NCBI RefSeq assembly: GCF_000832015.1
Contig: NZ_JXCJ01000001.1
Span: 1,976,791 to 2,009,895, forward strand
Reading direction: 5' to 3'
Origin: Gilvimarinus agarilyticus
GTDB lineage: Bacteria > Pseudomonadota > Gammaproteobacteria > Pseudomonadales > Cellvibrionaceae
DNA: 33,105 nt
The position numbers and the translations under genes were made by a program. Positions 1 to 9,273 of this stretch are shown here, piece by piece. The notes beneath the pieces were generated by a model, which did no database searches, was not told the origin of the DNA, and saw nothing but the letters and a program-made list of their open reading frames with translations. Each line of letters opens with the position of its first letter. Positions within the stretch are counted from its first letter, which is position 1.

Positions 1-878
1 AACCTAAGCTGTTTGATTACGCTTACCGGTTGCGCAATAAGCGCTTTGCCGGGGGGATGATTGATATCGACAGTTTTAAGCCTCTGTTGCACATTTCCTC
101 GATGTTTCCGTCCAGCCAGGGCAATTGCGCATTGGTGTTGCCCTTAGCGTTTCACCCGCAAAACAAGAACAGCGTGATTGTCTATAACTTAAGCGCCGCG
201 CCGGATGACTTGTTTCAGCTTGAAGCCGAGGCGTTGGCCGAACGTCTCTTTGTGCGCCGCGATGAGCTGCCCGATGGGGTAGAGCGGTTGGCCTTAAAAG
301 AGGTGCATCTTAATAAATCGCCCATGCTGCTCTCGCCGGCCATGCTGGATGACGCGACTGCGGAGCGTCTTGGTATCGATAAGGCTCAGGCTGAGGCGCA
401 CTGGCGCCGCTTTGCTGACATGACGTTGGTGGAGTCCACCGCGCTGCGGGCCAAATTGGCAAAACTGTATCAGATGAGCCAGTTTGCCGAGCGCACGGAT
501 CCAGAGCAACAACTCTACGACGGTTTTTTAGATGATCACGATAAGCGCCTGCTGACACAGGTGCGGCGCAGTAGCGGCGCTGAGTTGGCAGCATCGGTGC
601 TGGATTTTCATGATGACCGCCTGCCTGAAATCTTGTGGCGTTACCGTGCGCGCAATTTCCCCGAATCCCTCTCGCCCGAAGAGGTCCAGCACTGGCGAGC
701 GTTTTGTCTGCAGCGCCTGACGGACCCTATGGCGGGGGCTGGCCTGGTAAAGTCTGGTTTTGATCAAAGAATGGCTGAGTTGTTGGCCGATGAGCAGCTA
801 GTGCCTACCAAGCGCGAGTTACTGGCCCGGCTCCAGGACTATGCCGAGACGTTGCTGAAAAACGCTACTGCAAGCTAA
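1..878 (+). CDS. sbcB: Exodeoxyribonuclease I (ExoI), C-terminal part, cut by the left edge
   Basis: ExoI degrades single-stranded DNA 3' to 5' and works in recombination and mismatch repair in the cytoplasm. The reading frame is open from base 3, with sense codons (P-K-L-F-D-Y-A) before the first possible start at 30, so the gene begins outside the window. The visible ~290 residues match the C-terminal half of E. coli SbcB from memory: 'KPLLHISSMF', 'PLAFHPQNKNSVIVYNL', 'LKEVHLNKSP', a 'LYDGFLDDHD' segment and the 'YRARNFPESL' motif are family hallmarks of the SH3-like and helical C-terminal domains. The N-terminal DEDD nuclease domain with the catalytic acidic residues is not in view, so integrity of the active site cannot be judged. 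The gene ends in TAA at 876-878. Identification is firm. Confidence 0.95.
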   Translation, partial: PKLFDYAYRLRNKRFAGGMIDIDSFKPLLHISSMFPSSQGNCALVLPLAFHPQNKNSVIVYNLSAAPDDLFQLEAEALAERLFVRRDELPDGVERLALKEVHLNKSPMLLSPAMLDDATAERLGIDKAQAEAHWRRFADMTLVESTALRAKLAKLYQMSQFAERTDPEQQLYDGFLDDHDKRLLTQVRRSSGAELAASVLDFHDDRLPEILWRYRARNFPESLSPEEVQHWRAFCLQRLTDPMAGAGLVKSGFDQRMAELLADEQLVPTKRELLARLQDYAETLLKNATAS

Positions 879-894
879 AGAAATTACGGCGATG

Positions 895-928
895 GACGCT
901 AATATTACCAGAGAGTAATTTTGGCGTC
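895..928. other. Hairpin between sbcB and the chemoreceptor gene
   Basis: GACGC at 895-899 pairs with GCGTC at 924-928, and ATTAC at 904-908 pairs with GTAAT at 915-919, around a 6-nt loop. The intervening positions are mostly A-T or G-T pairs with one T-T mismatch. It lies 17 bp after the sbcB stop. No clear U-tract follows the outer stem, so it may be an imperfect terminator or a transcript-end stabiliser. Confidence 0.4.
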
Positions 929-974
929 GGCCTAGCCCGGCTCGCCACTCATAACAGTAATTGGTTGGGGCTTT

Positions 975-2867
975 ATGCGTCTGTCTCTAAGAAAAAAGAT
1001 AAGTGGCTTGGCTGCGGTAGCGTTAATTGTGGTGGGTTCTGTGGTGGCTTGGTTGGCGTATTCAGCGGCTATGAGCCAAATGGAGCGCAGCATTCACAGT
1101 CAGATTAATGGCATCTCGGGGACTTTCTCGCAGTACGTGAGTAGCTGGTTTGCCAGTAAGGGGCGAGCATTGGAGAGCTTTCCCGGTGACTCGTTCCCCG
1201 AGGATTATGTAACCCACCTCAATCAGGTCAAGCGTGCGGCCGATGTCGATAACGTATTTCTCGGGTTTGAGGATGGTGGCTTGGTCAATGCCAGACAGTT
1301 GGTGTTGCCGGAGGGGAACAACGACCCGCGCGTCTGGAGCTGGTACATTAATGCCAAGAAATCTCCCAACCAAACTGTCGTCGAGGATCCGTCGGTCGCC
1401 TCGGCAACGGGAAAAAATGTGGTCTCATTGGGCCGTGTGGTGCGCGATGACGGCGGCCAGGTTATTGGTGTGATCGGCGCCGATGTGGTGCTCGACAGCA
1501 TCATCGAGCAATTGCGAAGCATCGACTTACCCGGCGATGGCTCTATGTTTATTGCCAAGCGCAAAGGCACTGTGTTTGCCCATAGCGACCAGGCGCTGCT
1601 CAACGCTGAACTCACCTCCATATCCCCCGAGTTAACCGCCAATCACCTCGAGCAGTTGATCCGCCGTGATGAGCTGATTGATTTGCTGGAAATTGACGGC
1701 GACACCTACCAATTATTTGCCGCCGAGGTGCCAGAGTCCGAACTGGTGCTGGTGATGATGCTTAATCGTGATGCACTCGTGGCGCCTGTGCTGGCAAGCC
1801 TAACGCAGCAGCTTTTGGTTATCTTGTTGTTGGTCGTTATCAGTATTGTGGCGCTGAGCTGGTTGATTGGCCGCTTATTTGTGCCGCTGCACCGGGTGTC
1901 AGATGCCCTGAGTGAGATTGCCTCGGGGGGTGGGGATTTGACCCGTCGTTTACCGGTTAGCTCCAACGACGAGGTCGCCTCGCTCGCGGCCAGTTTTAAT
2001 CAGTTTGTCGGGCATATGCACGATTTGGTAGAGCATATCAGGCTGCAGGCGACCGAGCTGGACGAAAACGCCACAGCCACGGCCGGGCGGGCCAGCGGTT
2101 CGGTGAAGGAGATGCTGCACCAACGAGAGCAAATCGACAGTGTTACCCGGGCAATGAGCGAGATGACCAACGCCACCGGGGAGATCGCGCGCCACGCTGA
2201 GAATACCGCCAACTCGGTGCACGAGGTGGTCTCCAGTGCTGGTGACGGTAAAAAGCAGGTTGATACCACCACCGATTCCATTCACTCGTTGGCGCAAAAG
2301 CTAGAGCAGGCTGGAGGAGTTGTTGGCTCCCTGAACGAGCGTGTGCAAGAGATCAACGGAATCTTGACGACGATTCAGGGCATTGCCGAGCAGACTAACC
2401 TGTTGGCGCTTAACGCGGCCATTGAGGCTGCGAGGGCGGGAGATCAGGGCCGGGGATTTGCCGTGGTGGCGGACGAGGTGAGGGTGCTGTCGCAGCGCAC
2501 TCATGCCAGCACCGAAGAGATTCAGGGGATGATAAGTGCGTTGCACGACACATCCAAAAGTGCAGTGGCTATTATGGACGACAGCCGCGACCTCGCGGCT
2601 GGCAGTGTAGAAAACGCCCAAGGTGCCTCTCGATCACTGGTTACCATCAACGATGCGGTGGCCGCGATCAGTGCGATGGCCACCCAAATTGCTACCGCGG
2701 CGGAGCAGCAAAGCCATGTGGTGCAAGATGTGATGCAAAACATGCAAACGATCTCGGATGTGGCTGAGCGCTCGCTGGAAGAGGCCGAGCAAGGCCAGTC
2801 CCGGGCCAAAGTGTTAAAGGAGCATTCCGAGGCGCTGACTGACAAAGTGTCGACCTTCCGTCTATAG
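975..2867 (+). CDS. Methyl-accepting chemotaxis protein with periplasmic dCache domain
   Basis: This inner-membrane chemoreceptor would signal to CheA/CheW. Its 630 residues show a first membrane helix (about 10-30), a periplasmic double-Cache domain (about 35-275), a second membrane helix (about 278-300), a HAMP linker ('[27 protein letters not shown]') and a long cytoplasmic coiled coil. The hairpin tip is canonical: '[18 protein letters not shown]' followed by '[18 protein letters not shown]'. The dCache pocket carries '[11 protein letters not shown]', close to the R-x-x-W-Y signature of amino-acid-binding Cache domains, but the usual R-P before W-Y is replaced by W-S, so the ligand is uncertain. 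No NWETF-like CheR tether is seen at the C-terminus, which ends 'VSTFRL'. It starts at an ATG and stands alone, with no che genes nearby. Confidence 0.95.
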   Translation: MRLSLRKKISGLAAVALIVVGSVVAWLAYSAAMSQMERSIHSQINGISGTFSQYVSSWFASKGRALESFPGDSFPEDYVTHLNQVKRAADVDNVFLGFEDGGLVNARQLVLPEGNNDPRVWSWYINAKKSPNQTVVEDPSVASATGKNVVSLGRVVRDDGGQVIGVIGADVVLDSIIEQLRSIDLPGDGSMFIAKRKGTVFAHSDQALLNAELTSISPELTANHLEQLIRRDELIDLLEIDGDTYQLFAAEVPESELVLVMMLNRDALVAPVLASLTQQLLVILLLVVISIVALSWLIGRLFVPLHRVSDALSEIASGGGDLTRRLPVSSNDEVASLAASFNQFVGHMHDLVEHIRLQATELDENATATAGRASGSVKEMLHQREQIDSVTRAMSEMTNATGEIARHAENTANSVHEVVSSAGDGKKQVDTTTDSIHSLAQKLEQAGGVVGSLNERVQEINGILTTIQGIAEQTNLLALNAAIEAARAGDQGRGFAVVADEVRVLSQRTHASTEEIQGMISALHDTSKSAVAIMDDSRDLAAGSVENAQGASRSLVTINDAVAAISAMATQIATAAEQQSHVVQDVMQNMQTISDVAERSLEEAEQGQSRAKVLKEHSEALTDKVSTFRL

Positions 2868-3023
2868 TTTTACTTGGCGACGTGCCGGTGGCTTTGAAGT
2901 TATCCACTGCAGTGTTACCCATGTGTTTATCTGTGTAATTGGGTGACATTGGAGTGGGAATTTCTCTAATTTGCGGGTACAATTTCGCCGCGCTAACTAA
3001 GGCGTTTGTAAAAACTGGACTGC

Positions 3024-3040
3024 CTAGCCGATGCGGCTAG
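3024..3040 (+). promoter_or_regulatory. Hairpin in the argG leader
   Basis: CTAGCCG (3024-3030), loop ATG, CGGCTAG (3034-3040) form a perfect 7-bp stem about 20 bp before the argG start. It sits directly before the GGGAG ribosome-binding site. No arginine operator (ARG box) was recognised. A TACAAT at 2978-2983 could be a -10 element, but no good -35 accompanies it. A regulatory role is inferred only from position. Confidence 0.3.
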
Positions 3041-3059
3041 CCAACTGCGGGAGTTTTCT

Positions 3060-4280
3060 ATGTCATCCATCAAAAAAGTTGTACTGGCCTATTCTGGGGG
3101 GTTGGATACCTCAGTAATTGTTAAATGGCTGCAAGAAACCTACAACTGTGAGGTGGTGACCTTCACGGCTGACATCGGTCAGGGTGAAGAAGTGGCTCCG
3201 GCCCGCGCCAAAGCCGAAGCATTAGGTGTTAAAGAAATTTACATCGACGATTTGCGTGAAGAGTTTGTACGCGATTTCGTCTTCCCTATGTTTCGCGCCA
3301 ACACGATTTACGAAGGCGAGTACCTGTTGGGTACCTCCATTGCCCGTCCATTAATCGCTAAACGTTTGATCGAGATCGCCAACGAAACTGGTGCTGACGC
3401 CATTTCTCACGGTGCTACCGGTAAAGGTAACGATCAGGTGCGCTTTGAGCTGGGGGCATACGCCCTTAAGCCAGGTATTCAGGTGATTGCGCCCTGGCGC
3501 GAGTGGGATCTAACCTCTCGCGAAACCCTGATGGCGTACTGTGAAGAGCACAATATTCCGGTAGATTTTTCTAGCAAAAAGAAAAAATCACCTTACTCCA
3601 TGGATGCCAACTTGCTGCACATCTCCTACGAGGGCGGTGTACTGGAAGACCCATGGACCGAAGCTGAAGAAGACATGTGGCGCTGGAGTGTGTCTCCTGA
3701 GAATGCGCCGGACGAGCCTACCTACATTGATTTGACCTTTGAAAAAGGCGACATTGTGGCTATTGACGGCGAGCGTTTGTCGCCGGCTACTGTGCTGGAA
3801 AAGCTCAACAAGGTTGGCGGCGATAACGGTATTGGCCGCTTAGATATCGTCGAAAACCGCTATGTTGGTATGAAATCGCGCGGTTGCTATGAGACGCCCG
3901 GTGGCAGCATTATCTTAAAAGCCCACCGCGCCATCGAATCGATCACGCTCGATCGCGAAGTAGCCCACCTAAAAGACAGCTTGATGCCCAAATACGCCGA
4001 GATTATTTACAACGGCTACTGGTGGAGCCCTGAGCGCAAGATGCTGCAAACCGCCATCGACGAGTCTCAGGAACCGGTTAATGGCGAGGTTCGCGTCAAG
4101 CTTTATAAAGGTGCGGTGCACGTGGTGGGCCGCCGCTCGGCTGACAGCTTGTTTGATGAAAAAGTTGCCACGTTTGAAGACGATGCCGGCGCTTACGACC
4201 AAAAAGATGCCGAAGGCTTTATTAAACTAAACGCCTTACGCATGCGCATTGCTGCCAGTAAAGGCCGTAACCTGCTGTAA
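3060..4280 (+). CDS. argG: Argininosuccinate synthase
   Basis: It catalyses ATP-dependent condensation of citrulline and aspartate, the penultimate step of arginine synthesis, in the cytoplasm. The 406 residues match the short (about 400 aa) type of the family. The N-terminal ATP-pyrophosphatase P-loop '[11 protein letters not shown]' is at residues 9-19. It is followed by '[13 protein letters not shown]', the citrulline/aspartate-binding signature, and by '[23 protein letters not shown]'. The ATG at 3060 follows GGGAG at a good spacing. The gene is flanked by a leader hairpin and a strong downstream hairpin, so it is probably monocistronic. No other arg gene is adjacent. Confidence 0.98.
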   Translation: MSSIKKVVLAYSGGLDTSVIVKWLQETYNCEVVTFTADIGQGEEVAPARAKAEALGVKEIYIDDLREEFVRDFVFPMFRANTIYEGEYLLGTSIARPLIAKRLIEIANETGADAISHGATGKGNDQVRFELGAYALKPGIQVIAPWREWDLTSRETLMAYCEEHNIPVDFSSKKKKSPYSMDANLLHISYEGGVLEDPWTEAEEDMWRWSVSPENAPDEPTYIDLTFEKGDIVAIDGERLSPATVLEKLNKVGGDNGIGRLDIVENRYVGMKSRGCYETPGGSIILKAHRAIESITLDREVAHLKDSLMPKYAEIIYNGYWWSPERKMLQTAIDESQEPVNGEVRVKLYKGAVHVVGRRSADSLFDEKVATFEDDAGAYDQKDAEGFIKLNALRMRIAASKGRNLL

Positions 4281-4287
4281 AACGAAA

Positions 4288-4316
4288 GTTTTGGCCCGCC
4301 TGTGGCGGGCCAAAAC
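4288..4316 (+). terminator. Probable terminator hairpin after argG
   Basis: GTTTTGGCCCGCC (4288-4300), loop TGT, GGCGGGCCAAAAC (4304-4316) form a perfect 13-bp GC-rich stem that begins 7 bp after the argG stop. The A/T pairs at the foot of the stem stand in for a U-tract in either direction, but no free U-run follows. It isolates argG from the cco locus. Confidence 0.7.
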
Positions 4317-4376
4317 ATAACTGCAACACCTTATTTACCCGCGTTGTCATATACAGTTTTAATGTTTGTACTATAG

Positions 4377-4390
4377 TTGATGCAAATCAA
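4377..4390 (+). promoter_or_regulatory. FNR/Anr box upstream of ccoN
   Basis: TTGATGCAAATCAA is a perfect match to the FNR/Anr consensus TTGAT-N4-ATCAA. It lies 120 bp before the ccoN start and after the argG hairpin. Activation of ccoNOQP by FNR-type regulators at low oxygen is well established in proteobacteria. If the box acts in a class II position (centre at -41.5), the transcript would start near 4425, and TAGCCT at 4413-4418 would be the -10; that part is inference. Confidence 0.9.
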
Positions 4391-4402
4391 TGTATAAGCA
4401 CC

Positions 4403-4426
4403 GCTGGGCGCGTAGCCTTGCCCAGC
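4403..4426 (+). other. Small inverted repeat in the ccoN leader or promoter
   Basis: GCTGGGC (4403-4409) and GCCCAGC (4420-4426) form a 7-bp stem around a 10-nt loop, just downstream of the FNR box and overlapping the expected -10/start region. It may be an accident or a binding site; nothing further supports a role. Confidence 0.25.
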
Positions 4427-4510
4427 ACTACAGGCGCTAGTGGGTGAATACATCACTTCTAATAATACTTATTTAATTAACTGTGTTTTGCCAAATATAG
4501 GGAAGATCCT

Positions 4511-5959
4511 ATGAGTAGTAACCTAACAGCGGTGGGTGATCACCCGACTTACGACTATAAGGTCGTGCGTCAGTTCGCCGTCATGACCATTGTCTGGGGC
4601 ATTGTCGGTATGGGCGTTGGGGTGTTAATCGCCGCTCAGCTTTGCTGGCCGGCGCTGAATGACCTGGTACAGCCCTATACGCACTTTGGCCGCTTGCGGC
4701 CCCTGCATACCAACGCGGTGATTTTTGCGTTTGGTGGTTGCGCCCTGATGGGTACCAGCTTCTATGTGGTGCAGCGCACCTGTCAAGCCAAGCTGTGGGG
4801 CGGTTGGTTAGTGCCCTTTACCTTTTGGGGGTGGCAGTTGGTGATTGTGCTGGCCGCTATTACTCTGCCTTTGGGGTTAACCTCGGCCAAAGAGTACGCC
4901 GAGCTCGAGTGGCCCATCGATATCCTGATCACACTGGTCTGGGTGTCGTATGCGTTGGTGTTTTTTGGCACGATCGTTAAGCGCAAAACCTCTCACATTT
5001 ATGTAGCTAACTGGTTTTATGGTGGTTTTATTTTAACCATCGCGGTGTTGCACGTGGTTAACAGTGCCGCCATACCGGTGAGTTTGTTCAAATCTTACTC
5101 GGCCTACGCAGGCGCCGCCGATGCCATGGTGCAGTGGTGGTACGGCCACAACGCGGTGGGTTTCTTTTTGACCGCGGGCTTCTTGGGCATGATGTATTAT
5201 TTTGTGCCTAAACAAGCCGGTCGTCCGGTTTACTCTTATCAGCTTTCTATCGTTCACTTTTGGGCGCTGATCTCGATTTACATCTGGGCCGGTGCGCATC
5301 ACCTGCACTACTCAGCACTGCCAGATTGGGCTCAGAGCCTGGGTATGGTGATGTCGCTGATTCTGCTGGCGCCATCCTGGGGCGGTATGATCAACGGTAT
5401 TATGACGCTGTCGGGTGCCTGGCATAAGCTGCGCACCGATCCGACCCTGCGCTTTTTGGTGGTTTCGCTGTCGTTTTACGGGATGTCGACCTTTGAAGGC
5501 CCCATGATGTCGATCAAAACCGTAAACGCCCTGAGCCACAACACTGACTGGACTATTGGTCACGTACACTCCGGCGCTTTGGGTTGGGTGGCGATGATCT
5601 CGATTGGCGCGGTTTATCACTTGTTGCCTATTTTGTTTGGCCGGAAAGAGATGTACAGCGTGAAATGGGTCAATGTGCACTTTTGGTTGGCCACCATCGG
5701 TACCGTGCTTTATATCGCAGCCATGTGGGTTAACGGCATTATGCAGGGCTTGATGTGGCGCGCCTTTAACAGTGACGGCACTTTGACCTATAGCTTTATT
5801 GAGGCGGTACAGGCCAGCCACAACGGCTATGTGGTGCGCTTTATTGGTGGCGTCTTCTTCCTGTCTGGGATGCTTTTAATGGCCTATAACACCTACCGCA
5901 CCGCGCAAGCACCGCGCGAGGTGGCGTCAGATAACAGCCCACAAGCGCAAGCGGTTTAA
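4511..5959 (+). CDS. ccoN: cbb3-type cytochrome c oxidase subunit I
   Basis: This is the catalytic subunit of the high-affinity cbb3 terminal oxidase in the inner membrane. It carries heme b and the heme b3/CuB centre. The 482 residues contain about 12 membrane helices. Visible metal ligands are the His in '[13 protein letters not shown]', the CuB helix '[11 protein letters not shown]' with the nearby 'MMYYFVPK' Tyr region, the His pair in '[14 protein letters not shown]', and '[10 protein letters not shown]' for the two hemes. Length is typical. It is the first gene of ccoNOQP, 12 bp before ccoO, with the FNR box upstream. The ATG follows GGGAAG. Confidence 0.98.
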   Translation: MSSNLTAVGDHPTYDYKVVRQFAVMTIVWGIVGMGVGVLIAAQLCWPALNDLVQPYTHFGRLRPLHTNAVIFAFGGCALMGTSFYVVQRTCQAKLWGGWLVPFTFWGWQLVIVLAAITLPLGLTSAKEYAELEWPIDILITLVWVSYALVFFGTIVKRKTSHIYVANWFYGGFILTIAVLHVVNSAAIPVSLFKSYSAYAGAADAMVQWWYGHNAVGFFLTAGFLGMMYYFVPKQAGRPVYSYQLSIVHFWALISIYIWAGAHHLHYSALPDWAQSLGMVMSLILLAPSWGGMINGIMTLSGAWHKLRTDPTLRFLVVSLSFYGMSTFEGPMMSIKTVNALSHNTDWTIGHVHSGALGWVAMISIGAVYHLLPILFGRKEMYSVKWVNVHFWLATIGTVLYIAAMWVNGIMQGLMWRAFNSDGTLTYSFIEAVQASHNGYVVRFIGGVFFLSGMLLMAYNTYRTAQAPREVASDNSPQAQAV

Positions 5960-5971
5960 GGAGGCCAATAG

Positions 5972-6583
5972 ATGAAAAACCACGATATCGTCGAGAAAAA
6001 TATTGGTCTGATGACCGTATTGGTTATTGTAGCCATCAGTTTTGGTGGCTTGGTAGAGATTGTTCCGCAGTTCTTTTTGAAGGAAACCACAGAGCCGGTC
6101 GCCGGGCTGAAACCGCTTGGCCCGCTCGAGCTGGAAGGGCGCGATATTTATATCCGTGAGGGTTGTCACGTCTGTCATACGCAAATGGTACGTCCGCTGC
6201 GCGCTGAAGTAGAGCGTTATGGGCACTACTCCGTTGCCGGTGAAAGTGTCTATGAGCACCCGTTTTTGTGGGGCTCTAAGCGCACCGGGCCAGACCTTGC
6301 CCGCGTCGGCGGCCGCTACTCGGACGACTGGCACAAGGTGCACCTGTTTAACCCGCGCATTGTCGTGCCAGAGTCAAACATGCCGGAATTCCCGTGGCTG
6401 TATGACAACAAATTGGACGGCAAGCACACCGAAAGCAAAATGCGCGCACTGCGTAAAGTTGGGGTTCCCTATACCGACGAAGACATCGAGGGCGCTGGCG
6501 ATAAGGTTCGCGGCGTAACCGAAATGGACGCGATTGTGGCCTATTTGCAGCAATTGGGTACGCTGCTTAAGGAAAAACGCTAA
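5972..6583 (+). CDS. ccoO: cbb3-type cytochrome c oxidase subunit II (monoheme cytochrome c)
   Basis: CcoO passes electrons to CcoN through one covalently bound heme c on the periplasmic side. The 203-residue protein has an N-terminal anchor helix (about 11-30) and a single CHVCH heme site at about residue 65 ('[11 protein letters not shown]'). A distal Met ligand is likely in '[14 protein letters not shown]'. A strong AAGGAGG ribosome-binding site precedes the ATG. It is placed between ccoN and ccoQ with short gaps, as in the usual operon. Confidence 0.98.
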   Translation: MKNHDIVEKNIGLMTVLVIVAISFGGLVEIVPQFFLKETTEPVAGLKPLGPLELEGRDIYIREGCHVCHTQMVRPLRAEVERYGHYSVAGESVYEHPFLWGSKRTGPDLARVGGRYSDDWHKVHLFNPRIVVPESNMPEFPWLYDNKLDGKHTESKMRALRKVGVPYTDEDIEGAGDKVRGVTEMDAIVAYLQQLGTLLKEKR

Positions 6584-6585
6584 TT

Positions 6586-6795
6586 ATGGATAAGGGTACC
6601 TGGGGCGCCATCAGCACGGTTTTAGTCGCGATTGCATTTGCCGGCGTGTGCTGGTGGGCTTTTGCCCCCAGCCGTCGCAAACGCTTTGATGACGATGCTA
6701 ACTTGCCTTTTGCCGACGAGCAGGACGACGGCGCCACACAAAAAAAAGCAAAAGATAACACCCCATCGACCGATGATGTAGCAAGGCGGAATTGA
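6586..6795 (+). CDS. ccoQ: cbb3-type oxidase subunit IV, CcoQ/FixQ
   Basis: This is a small single-helix subunit thought to stabilise the cbb3 complex. The 69 residues have a membrane helix at about 8-27 ('ISTVLVAIAFAGVCWWAFAP'), a basic stop 'SRRKRF' and an acidic soluble tail ('DDDANLPFADEQDD'), exactly the family layout. The ATG lies 2 bp after the ccoO stop, so the genes are probably translationally coupled. Confidence 0.93.
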   Translation: MDKGTWGAISTVLVAIAFAGVCWWAFAPSRRKRFDDDANLPFADEQDDGATQKKAKDNTPSTDDVARRN

Positions 6796-6797
6796 TT

Positions 6798-7703
6798 ATG
6801 AGCACTTTTTGGAGCCTTTGGATTATCGGCCTAACCCTGACAAACCTGATACTGGTTTTTTGGGTGCTAATGGCCAATCGTAAGGTCGCGGTAAAGGACG
6901 ATGAAGCGCCTGAGAACCGCACAACAGGACACGTGTACGACGGTATTGAAGAGTACGACAATCCGTTGCCGCGCTGGTGGTTTAAGATGTTTATTGCCAC
7001 CTTTATTTTCGCTGCGGCTTACTTAGTTATTTATCCGGGCTTGGGTTCTTTTAAGGGTATCGCCGGTTGGACCTCACACAATCAATTAGAGGCCAAACAG
7101 CAAAAAGCCGAGGAGCTCTACGCCGAGCAGTTTGGCAAGTACAACGCCATGCCGATCGAAGAGTTAGCCCGTAACTCAGATGCCATGAAAATGGGCTTGC
7201 GTCTGTTCGCCAATAACTGCGCGGTATGTCACGGCGCTGACGGTGGTGGAAATTACGGTTTTCCGAATCTAACCGACCACGATTGGTTGTATGGCGGTGA
7301 GCCTGCAACGATCAAGCAAACGATTACCGGAGGTCGCAAGGGCGTTATGCCCGCGTGGGCCGCTATTCTGGGCGAAGAGGGCATCCACTCCACGACGGAA
7401 TACGTCCTTAGCCTAAGCGGTCGTGAGCACGATGCCGAGCTGGCTCAGGCGGGCAAAAAGCATTTTGAGCAAAACTGTGTGGCTTGTCATAGTGCCGATG
7501 GTAAGGGTATTCAGGCCATGGGCGCGCCCAACCTGACTGACGACATTTGGTTGTACGGTGGCGAACCGCAAGATATTCGCCAAACCCTGCGCGACGGTCG
7601 CAACGGCGTGATGCCGGCCCAGCAGGAGCTGTTAAAAGAAAGCCGTATTCACTTGCTGGCGGCTTATGTTTACAGCCTGTCGCTGCCTTTGGACGAGCAG
7701 TAA
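6798..7703 (+). CDS. ccoP: cbb3-type cytochrome c oxidase subunit III (diheme cytochrome c)
   Basis: CcoP is the electron entry subunit and carries two c-type hemes. The ATG at 6798 was preferred over a TTG six bases upstream because AAGGCGG lies 8 bp before it; this gives 301 residues. Two N-terminal membrane helices (about 5-25 and 57-77) are followed by two cytochrome c domains with heme sites CAVCH (about residue 141) and CVACH (about 227). Each is followed by an 'NLTDxxWLYGGEP' stretch and a 'GVMPA' Met ligand, showing a tandem domain duplication. It begins 2 bp after the ccoQ stop. Confidence 0.97.
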   Translation: MSTFWSLWIIGLTLTNLILVFWVLMANRKVAVKDDEAPENRTTGHVYDGIEEYDNPLPRWWFKMFIATFIFAAAYLVIYPGLGSFKGIAGWTSHNQLEAKQQKAEELYAEQFGKYNAMPIEELARNSDAMKMGLRLFANNCAVCHGADGGGNYGFPNLTDHDWLYGGEPATIKQTITGGRKGVMPAWAAILGEEGIHSTTEYVLSLSGREHDAELAQAGKKHFEQNCVACHSADGKGIQAMGAPNLTDDIWLYGGEPQDIRQTLRDGRNGVMPAQQELLKESRIHLLAAYVYSLSLPLDEQ

Positions 7704-7712
7704 TCGGTTGTA

Positions 7713-7732
7713 CCGGGGCGCTATCGCCCCGG
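7713..7732 (+). other. Hairpin between ccoP and ccoG
   Basis: CCGGGGCG (7713-7720), loop CTAT, CGCCCCGG (7725-7732) form a perfect 8-bp stem 9 bp after the ccoP stop. No U-tract follows. It may attenuate read-through or protect the ccoNOQP transcript end, giving more oxidase than assembly factors. This is inference from position. Confidence 0.55.
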
Positions 7733-7743
7733 ACTCTCCCGGC

Positions 7744-7774
7744 TTGACGAATTCCGCCAGGCTTTGGGTAAAAG
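7744..7774 (+). promoter_or_regulatory. Weak promoter candidate for ccoG
   Basis: TTGACG (7744-7749) and TAAAAG (7769-7774) resemble -35 and -10 boxes, but with a long 19-bp spacer. Together with the hairpin just upstream they would allow separate transcription of ccoGHIS. No FNR box is visible here. Confidence 0.25.
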
Positions 7775-7796
7775 TCTCTCGCAATGAGGTGCTGCA

Positions 7797-9218
7797 GTGA
7801 GTAAAAAGTCATCGTCGTCTGAGCAGTCAGCGGACGAGCCCACCATCCGTTACGTCAATCTGTACGAAGCCGAAGACAAAGTTTACACCCGCCGTATCAC
7901 CGGTTTTTACCAAAAGCTGCGTCGCTACACCGGGCTGCCGTTGATCGCGGGCTTTGTGCTCATGCCCTGGCTTACCATCGATGGCCGACCGGCCATGTTG
8001 TTTGATTTGGCCGATCGCAAGTTTCATATTCTTTGGACAACCTTTTGGCCGCAAGACGGTATTTATCTCGCCTGGCTTTTGATTATCGCCGCCTTTGCGT
8101 TGTTTACCGTGACGGTGTTGGTGGGGCGAGTCTGGTGTGGTTTTACCTGTCCGCAAACGGTGTGGACTCAGATGTTTATCTGGGCCGAATTTATCTGTCA
8201 GGGCGATCGCAACAAACGTATTAAGCTAGATGCCGCGCCCTGGAGCGCAAACAAAGTGCTGCGTATCGGCGCGACGCATGCCATTTGGCTGCTGATAGCG
8301 CTAGTGACGGCGCTTACGTTTGTTGGCTATTTTGTGCCGGTGCGCGAGTTGATTGGCGGCTTGCTAACGTTTGATAGCACCATACCCGTGGTTTTTTGGG
8401 TGGGCTTTTTTACCGTGGCCACTTACACCAATGCCGGCTTTATGCGGCAGCAGGTATGTAAGTATATGTGTCCCTACGCTCGGTTTCAGTCGGTAATGTA
8501 CGACTCCGACACCCTAACGGTATTTTACAATCACATTCGCGGCGAGAAGCGCGGCCCCCGCAAAGCCGGAGAAGATTATAAAGCACAGGGCAAAGGTGAC
8601 TGCATCGATTGCTCCTGGTGTGTTCAGGTTTGCCCTGTGGATATTGATATTCGCGACGGTATTCAGGCCGAGTGTATCGACTGTGGTTTGTGTGTGGATG
8701 CCTGCAATACCGTCATGGATAAAATGGAGTATCCCCGCGGCCTGATTAGCTTTACCACTGAAGATGCGATCAAGGAGGGTAAAACCCGCGTACTACGGCC
8801 GCGTTTTGTCGGCTATCTGGTCGTATTGACCGTTATGATAAGCGTGTTTGTCGGAAACTTGGTGCAGCGTACGCCTTTGGGGCTGGAGATTCTGCGCGAT
8901 CGGGGGGTGCGTATGTATCGCATCAGTGGTAAGGATGTGCAAAATGTCTACACCCTAAAGATTAACAACATGGATAATAAGCCCCATCGCTATGATATTA
9001 CCTTGAGCGGTGACTTTAATTATCGCTTACAGGCGTACCGGCCCTTAGAGATCGAGCCGGGGGAGCTCCTGACGATACCCGTGCGTGTTGCCGTACCGCG
9101 CAGCGAGTTAACCGAGGTGAAATCTGAAATCGAGTTCACCCTTACTGCACAAGATAATCCAACGCTCACAACCACCAACGACACGTCGTTTATTGGGCCA
9201 CAGCAGCGGGATTACTAA
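7797..9218 (+). CDS. ccoG: cbb3 oxidase accessory protein CcoG/FixG (membrane ferredoxin-like protein)
   Basis: CcoG is an inner-membrane iron-sulfur protein needed for cbb3 maturation. In studied species it reduces Cu(II) to Cu(I) for the CuB centre. The 473 residues have several membrane helices, conserved 'CGFTCPQTVW' and 'QVCKYMCPYARFQ' motifs, then two 4Fe-4S sites: 'CIDCSWCVQVCP' and 'CIDCGLCVDACN'. A final membrane helix (about 341-361) leads to an Ig-like periplasmic domain. It starts at a GTG with GAGGT 6 bp upstream; the nearby ATG at 7784 is out of frame. It is the first gene of the assembly cluster. Confidence 0.97.
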   Translation: MSKKSSSSEQSADEPTIRYVNLYEAEDKVYTRRITGFYQKLRRYTGLPLIAGFVLMPWLTIDGRPAMLFDLADRKFHILWTTFWPQDGIYLAWLLIIAAFALFTVTVLVGRVWCGFTCPQTVWTQMFIWAEFICQGDRNKRIKLDAAPWSANKVLRIGATHAIWLLIALVTALTFVGYFVPVRELIGGLLTFDSTIPVVFWVGFFTVATYTNAGFMRQQVCKYMCPYARFQSVMYDSDTLTVFYNHIRGEKRGPRKAGEDYKAQGKGDCIDCSWCVQVCPVDIDIRDGIQAECIDCGLCVDACNTVMDKMEYPRGLISFTTEDAIKEGKTRVLRPRFVGYLVVLTVMISVFVGNLVQRTPLGLEILRDRGVRMYRISGKDVQNVYTLKINNMDNKPHRYDITLSGDFNYRLQAYRPLEIEPGELLTIPVRVAVPRSELTEVKSEIEFTLTAQDNPTLTTTNDTSFIGPQQRDY

Positions 9219-9273
9219 CTTTTAGGTGTCAGGCAGGCCTTGTGGTCAGCCTGCAAGCAACACAAGAGATCTT

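Noticed and set aside
2978-2983. TACAAT as a -10 box for argG
   Set aside because: A good -10, but no acceptable -35 at 16-18 bp and no extended -10; kept only as a remark.
5312-5821. Open frame of 169 codons on the minus strand inside ccoN
   Set aside because: A shadow of the strongly conserved ccoN; no recognisable protein features.
9226-9273. Longer N-terminus for CcoH
   Set aside because: The ATG at 9274 has a ribosome-binding site and gives the usual FixH N-terminus; the upstream residues do not resemble it.
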